NCBI GenBank assembly: GCA_903927415.1
Contig: CAIYMZ010000170.1
Location: 1 to 5,548, forward strand
Length of the DNA stretch: 5,548 nt
Direction: 5' to 3'
From: an uncultured Alphaproteobacteria bacterium
Lineage (GTDB): Bacteria; Pseudomonadota; Alphaproteobacteria; Rickettsiales; UBA1997
A program made the translations under genes and the position numbers. Below are positions 4,122-5,548 of the stretch, one piece after another (positions within the stretch are counted from its first letter, which is position 1; each line of letters begins with the position of its first letter). The notes under the pieces are model-generated. The model worked only from the letters and a program-made list of their open reading frames with translations, ran no database searches and was not told the origin of the DNA.

Positions 4122-5548
4122 ATTTTTGATTTTTGTTTGTTAATCCTTTCCACACAAACTCCGTAGTAAATGGAAGCAGTGGTGCCACAGTTTCGCACAT
4201 TGTCACCAAAACCGTGTAGAGCACGTCGTAAGCATCTTGTTTATCTTGGTCAACTTCTTTCCCCCAAAACCGCTGACGGTTCCGACGGATGTACCAGTTG
4301 TTCAGCGCCTCAAAAAACTGCACGAATTCTTCACAAGCAATCACCGTGTCATAATTTTCCATTGCGCTGTCGATCCTTGTCACTGTTGATTTCAGCTTAG
4401 CCAAAATGTAGCGATCAAGAGTATTATGCGCCCCCTTCGTCGCGCTAACGCGTCGACTCGATCCCTCTAAATAGGGGGATCCTTCACCAACAATTCTCTT
4501 CGCCAAAATCCCATCCGCATTGGCGTAAAGACAGAAAAAATTAAATGCGTTGATCAGCGGTTTGATCGACAAGCGTAAAGTGTCACGAATCGCCTTTCCT
4601 TCTTTATCGATGCGAAGTTCTTGCCCACGCATCACAGGTTGCGAAATCATGTAGAAGCGCATGGCGTCTGAGCCAAATGTTGAAAAAATTTCGAGCGGAT
4701 CGGCGTAATTTTTCAAACGTTTCGAAAGTTTTTGCGACTTCTCATCCAAAATAGTTCCGTGACAAATCACATTTTTAAATGGCGCGCGATCGAAGAGGGC
4801 AGTGGACAAAACCATCAAAGTGTAAAACCAACCGCGAGTTTGCGCGACGTACTCCGTGATGAAATCCGCCGGGAAATTTTGCTCAAACCATTCCTTATTT
4901 TCGAATGGATAATGAACTTGCGCGTAAGGCATCGAACCGCTTTCGAACCAGCAATCAAGCACGTCGGTGACACGTTTGAATTTCTCACCATTCTCTTCAA
5001 AAGTAATTTCGTCGATGAAAGGGCGATGCAGATTTTCGATTTTTTTACCGGAGATTTTTTCGAGTTCCGCGATCGATCCAAAAACTTTTATCTTCCCCGA
5101 TTCCGATTTCCAAACCGGCACCGGACAGCCCCAGAAGCGGTTGCGCGTAATCGACCAATCGCGAGCACCTTCCAGCCATTTTCCAAATTGCCCGTCTTTG
5201 ATGTGGTTTGGGATCCAATTAATTCCCTGATTGAGCTCGACCATTCGATCTTTGATGTCGGTGACTTTGACGTACCAAGAAGACACGGCGCGATAAATTA
5301 ACGGCGTATCAGTGCGCCAGCAGTGGGGATAATTGTGGAGGTATTGTTCGGTTTTTAGCCAAGCGCCCGTTGATTTAAGATAGCGGATGATGTCGTCATT
5401 GGTGTCGAAAACTTGGCGGGATTTTAGGGACAAACTCGGTTCAAGCCCTTGCTGCTGGACATTGAGCTGCGGGACGGGGTTTGTAACCCCGTCCCCATTT
5501 TCATGTCCATTTAGTGAACGTGTGGACGGGGTTACAAACCCCGTCCAG
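4111..5548 (-). CDS. ileS: Isoleucyl-tRNA synthetase, eukaryote-like type; 5' part outside the window and C-terminus apparently cut short
   Basis: IleRS charges tRNA-Ile in the cytoplasm. The frame stays open to the right edge, so the N-terminal part (including HIGH) is not visible. A TTG at 5433 is not a credible start, because conserved sequence begins right there in mid-protein. Visible blocks, reading 5' to 3', are HNYPHCWRTDTPLIYRAVSS, EGARDWSITRNRFWGCPVPV, DVLDCWFESGSMPYAQ, the KMSKS-type loop as KLSKRLKNYADP (4731-4696), VMRGQELRID, and LDRYILAKL leading into the anticodon-binding helices (NNWYIRRNRQRFW). The frame ends at PLLPFTTEFVWKGLT plus nine unrelated residues. The family normally continues for roughly 200 or more residues. 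Two palindrome-rich stretches (4429-4488 and about 5440-5548) are translated in frame within it. Identity is secure; whether the enzyme works without its C-terminus is open, and it could be a pseudogene or an assembly join. Confidence 0.93.
   Translation of the reverse strand, partial: WTGFVTPSTRSLNGHENGDGVTNPVPQLNVQQQGLEPSLSLKSRQVFDTNDDIIRYLKSTGAWLKTEQYLHNYPHCWRTDTPLIYRAVSSWYVKVTDIKDRMVELNQGINWIPNHIKDGQFGKWLEGARDWSITRNRFWGCPVPVWKSESGKIKVFGSIAELEKISGKKIENLHRPFIDEITFEENGEKFKRVTDVLDCWFESGSMPYAQVHYPFENKEWFEQNFPADFITEYVAQTRGWFYTLMVLSTALFDRAPFKNVICHGTILDEKSQKLSKRLKNYADPLEIFSTFGSDAMRFYMISQPVMRGQELRIDKEGKAIRDTLRLSIKPLINAFNFFCLYANADGILAKRIVGEGSPYLEGSSRRVSATKGAHNTLDRYILAKLKSTVTRIDSAMENYDTVIACEEFVQFFEALNNWYIRRNRQRFWGKEVDQDKQDAYDVLYTVLVTMCETVAPLLPFTTEFVWKGLTNKNQKYAK
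4431..4481. repeat. Double-hairpin palindromic element translated in frame within ileS
   Basis: Two stem-loops lie side by side. TCG-T-CGCG (4437-4444) pairs with CGCG-T-CGA (4449-4456) around CTAA, with one T-T mismatch. GATCCCTCTA (4460-4469) pairs with TAGGGGGATC (4472-4481), with one G-T pair. A C5 run at 4431-4435 could also pair with the G5 run at 4474-4478, joining them in one structure. On the minus strand the stretch reads as GEGSPYLEGSSRRVSATKGA, between the conserved CLYANADGI and LDRYILAKL blocks that normally sit close together. It looks like an in-frame insertion of an RPE-like palindromic element; no second copy is present in the window. Confidence 0.6.
5471..5495. repeat. Palindrome copy A (11-base arms, TGT loop) inside ileS
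   Basis: GGGACGGGGTT (5471-5481) and AACCCCGTCCC (5485-5495) are perfect reverse complements around a three-base TGT loop. The 23-base core (5472-5494) recurs as its exact reverse complement at 5524-5546. On the minus strand it is read as GDGVTNPVP within the open ileS frame. The arms are far too long and G/C-rich to be chance in this A/T-rich background. Confidence 0.9.
5524..5546. repeat. Palindrome copy B (10-base arms, ACA loop), inverted relative to copy A
   Basis: GGACGGGGTT (5524-5533) and AACCCCGTCC (5537-5546) are perfect reverse complements around ACA. The 23 bases equal the reverse complement of copy A's core, so the two form a large inverted repeat with a 29-base spacer (5495-5523). 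The short words CTGGAC (5455-5460) and GTCCAG (5543-5548) further extend the symmetry. On the minus strand it reads TGFVTPS, in a different codon phase from copy A, yet without a stop. The element may continue past the window edge. Confidence 0.9.

Noticed and set aside
4105..4125. Programmed frameshift fusing IleRS to the ankyrin protein
   Set aside because: The frames differ, and the overlap contains A-rich runs but no clear slippery heptamer with a downstream structure; a plain start-stop overlap explains it.
4732..5301. Plus-strand open frame of 189 codons
   Set aside because: It lies wholly antisense to strongly conserved ileS motifs, and its product shows no recognisable domain; it is a shadow of ileS codon bias.
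5431..5433. TTG as the ileS start codon
   Set aside because: The frame is open to the window edge, and the sequence at this point is mid-protein IleRS, with the N-terminal catalytic half still missing.
5471..5546. CRISPR array
   Set aside because: Only two copies are visible, they are inverted relative to each other, and they lie inside a coding frame; CRISPR repeats are direct and intergenic.
5471..5546. Intrinsic terminator function of the palindromes
   Set aside because: Neither palindrome is followed by a T-tract on either strand, and both are inside the ileS frame.

Overview
The window looks like a piece of an alphaproteobacterial genome, most plausibly a Rickettsiales-like, host-associated lineage. 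Four things point that way. RecR carries the alphaproteobacterial wording around its Toprim core (VVEEVADLWAVERA, VRVTRLAYGIPVGSELDYL). The isoleucyl-tRNA synthetase is of the eukaryote-like (IleS2) type used by Rickettsiales, among others. There is a small outer-membrane beta-barrel protein with a signal peptide and a C-terminal Phe. There is also an ankyrin-repeat protein. This placement is inference from protein wording only; no database search was run.

Layout, left to right. The 3' tail of a membrane-protein gene (2-112, +) overlaps the start of proA (105-1364, +), which encodes gamma-glutamyl phosphate reductase of proline synthesis. A 162-base gap holds a 45-base imperfect palindrome and leads to a secreted beta-barrel gene (1527-2132, +), which ends in a strong intrinsic terminator (2158-2195). 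recR (2205-2798, +) begins only about ten bases after that terminator. Facing it, with six bases between the stop codons, is the ankyrin-repeat gene (2805-4121, -), which ends in a ten-glycine tail. It overlaps by 11 bases the end of ileS (4111-5548, -), whose 5' part lies beyond the right edge.

The unusual part is the right half. The ileS frame stops inside the anticodon-binding domain, well short of the family's usual C-terminus, exactly where the ankyrin gene begins. The same ileS frame also carries two palindrome-rich stretches that are translated in frame: a hairpin pair at 4431-4481, and two inverted copies of a 23-base palindrome at 5472-5546. This resembles the Rickettsia palindromic elements (RPEs), which are known for inserting in frame into protein genes, although these motifs are not ones I can assign to a named RPE family. 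The ankyrin gene is also clearly more AT-rich than ileS in sampled lines.

The genes do not form one pathway. They are housekeeping genes (proline synthesis, recombination repair, translation) next to two probable host-interaction or surface genes. None of the four visible start codons has a recognisable Shine-Dalgarno sequence.
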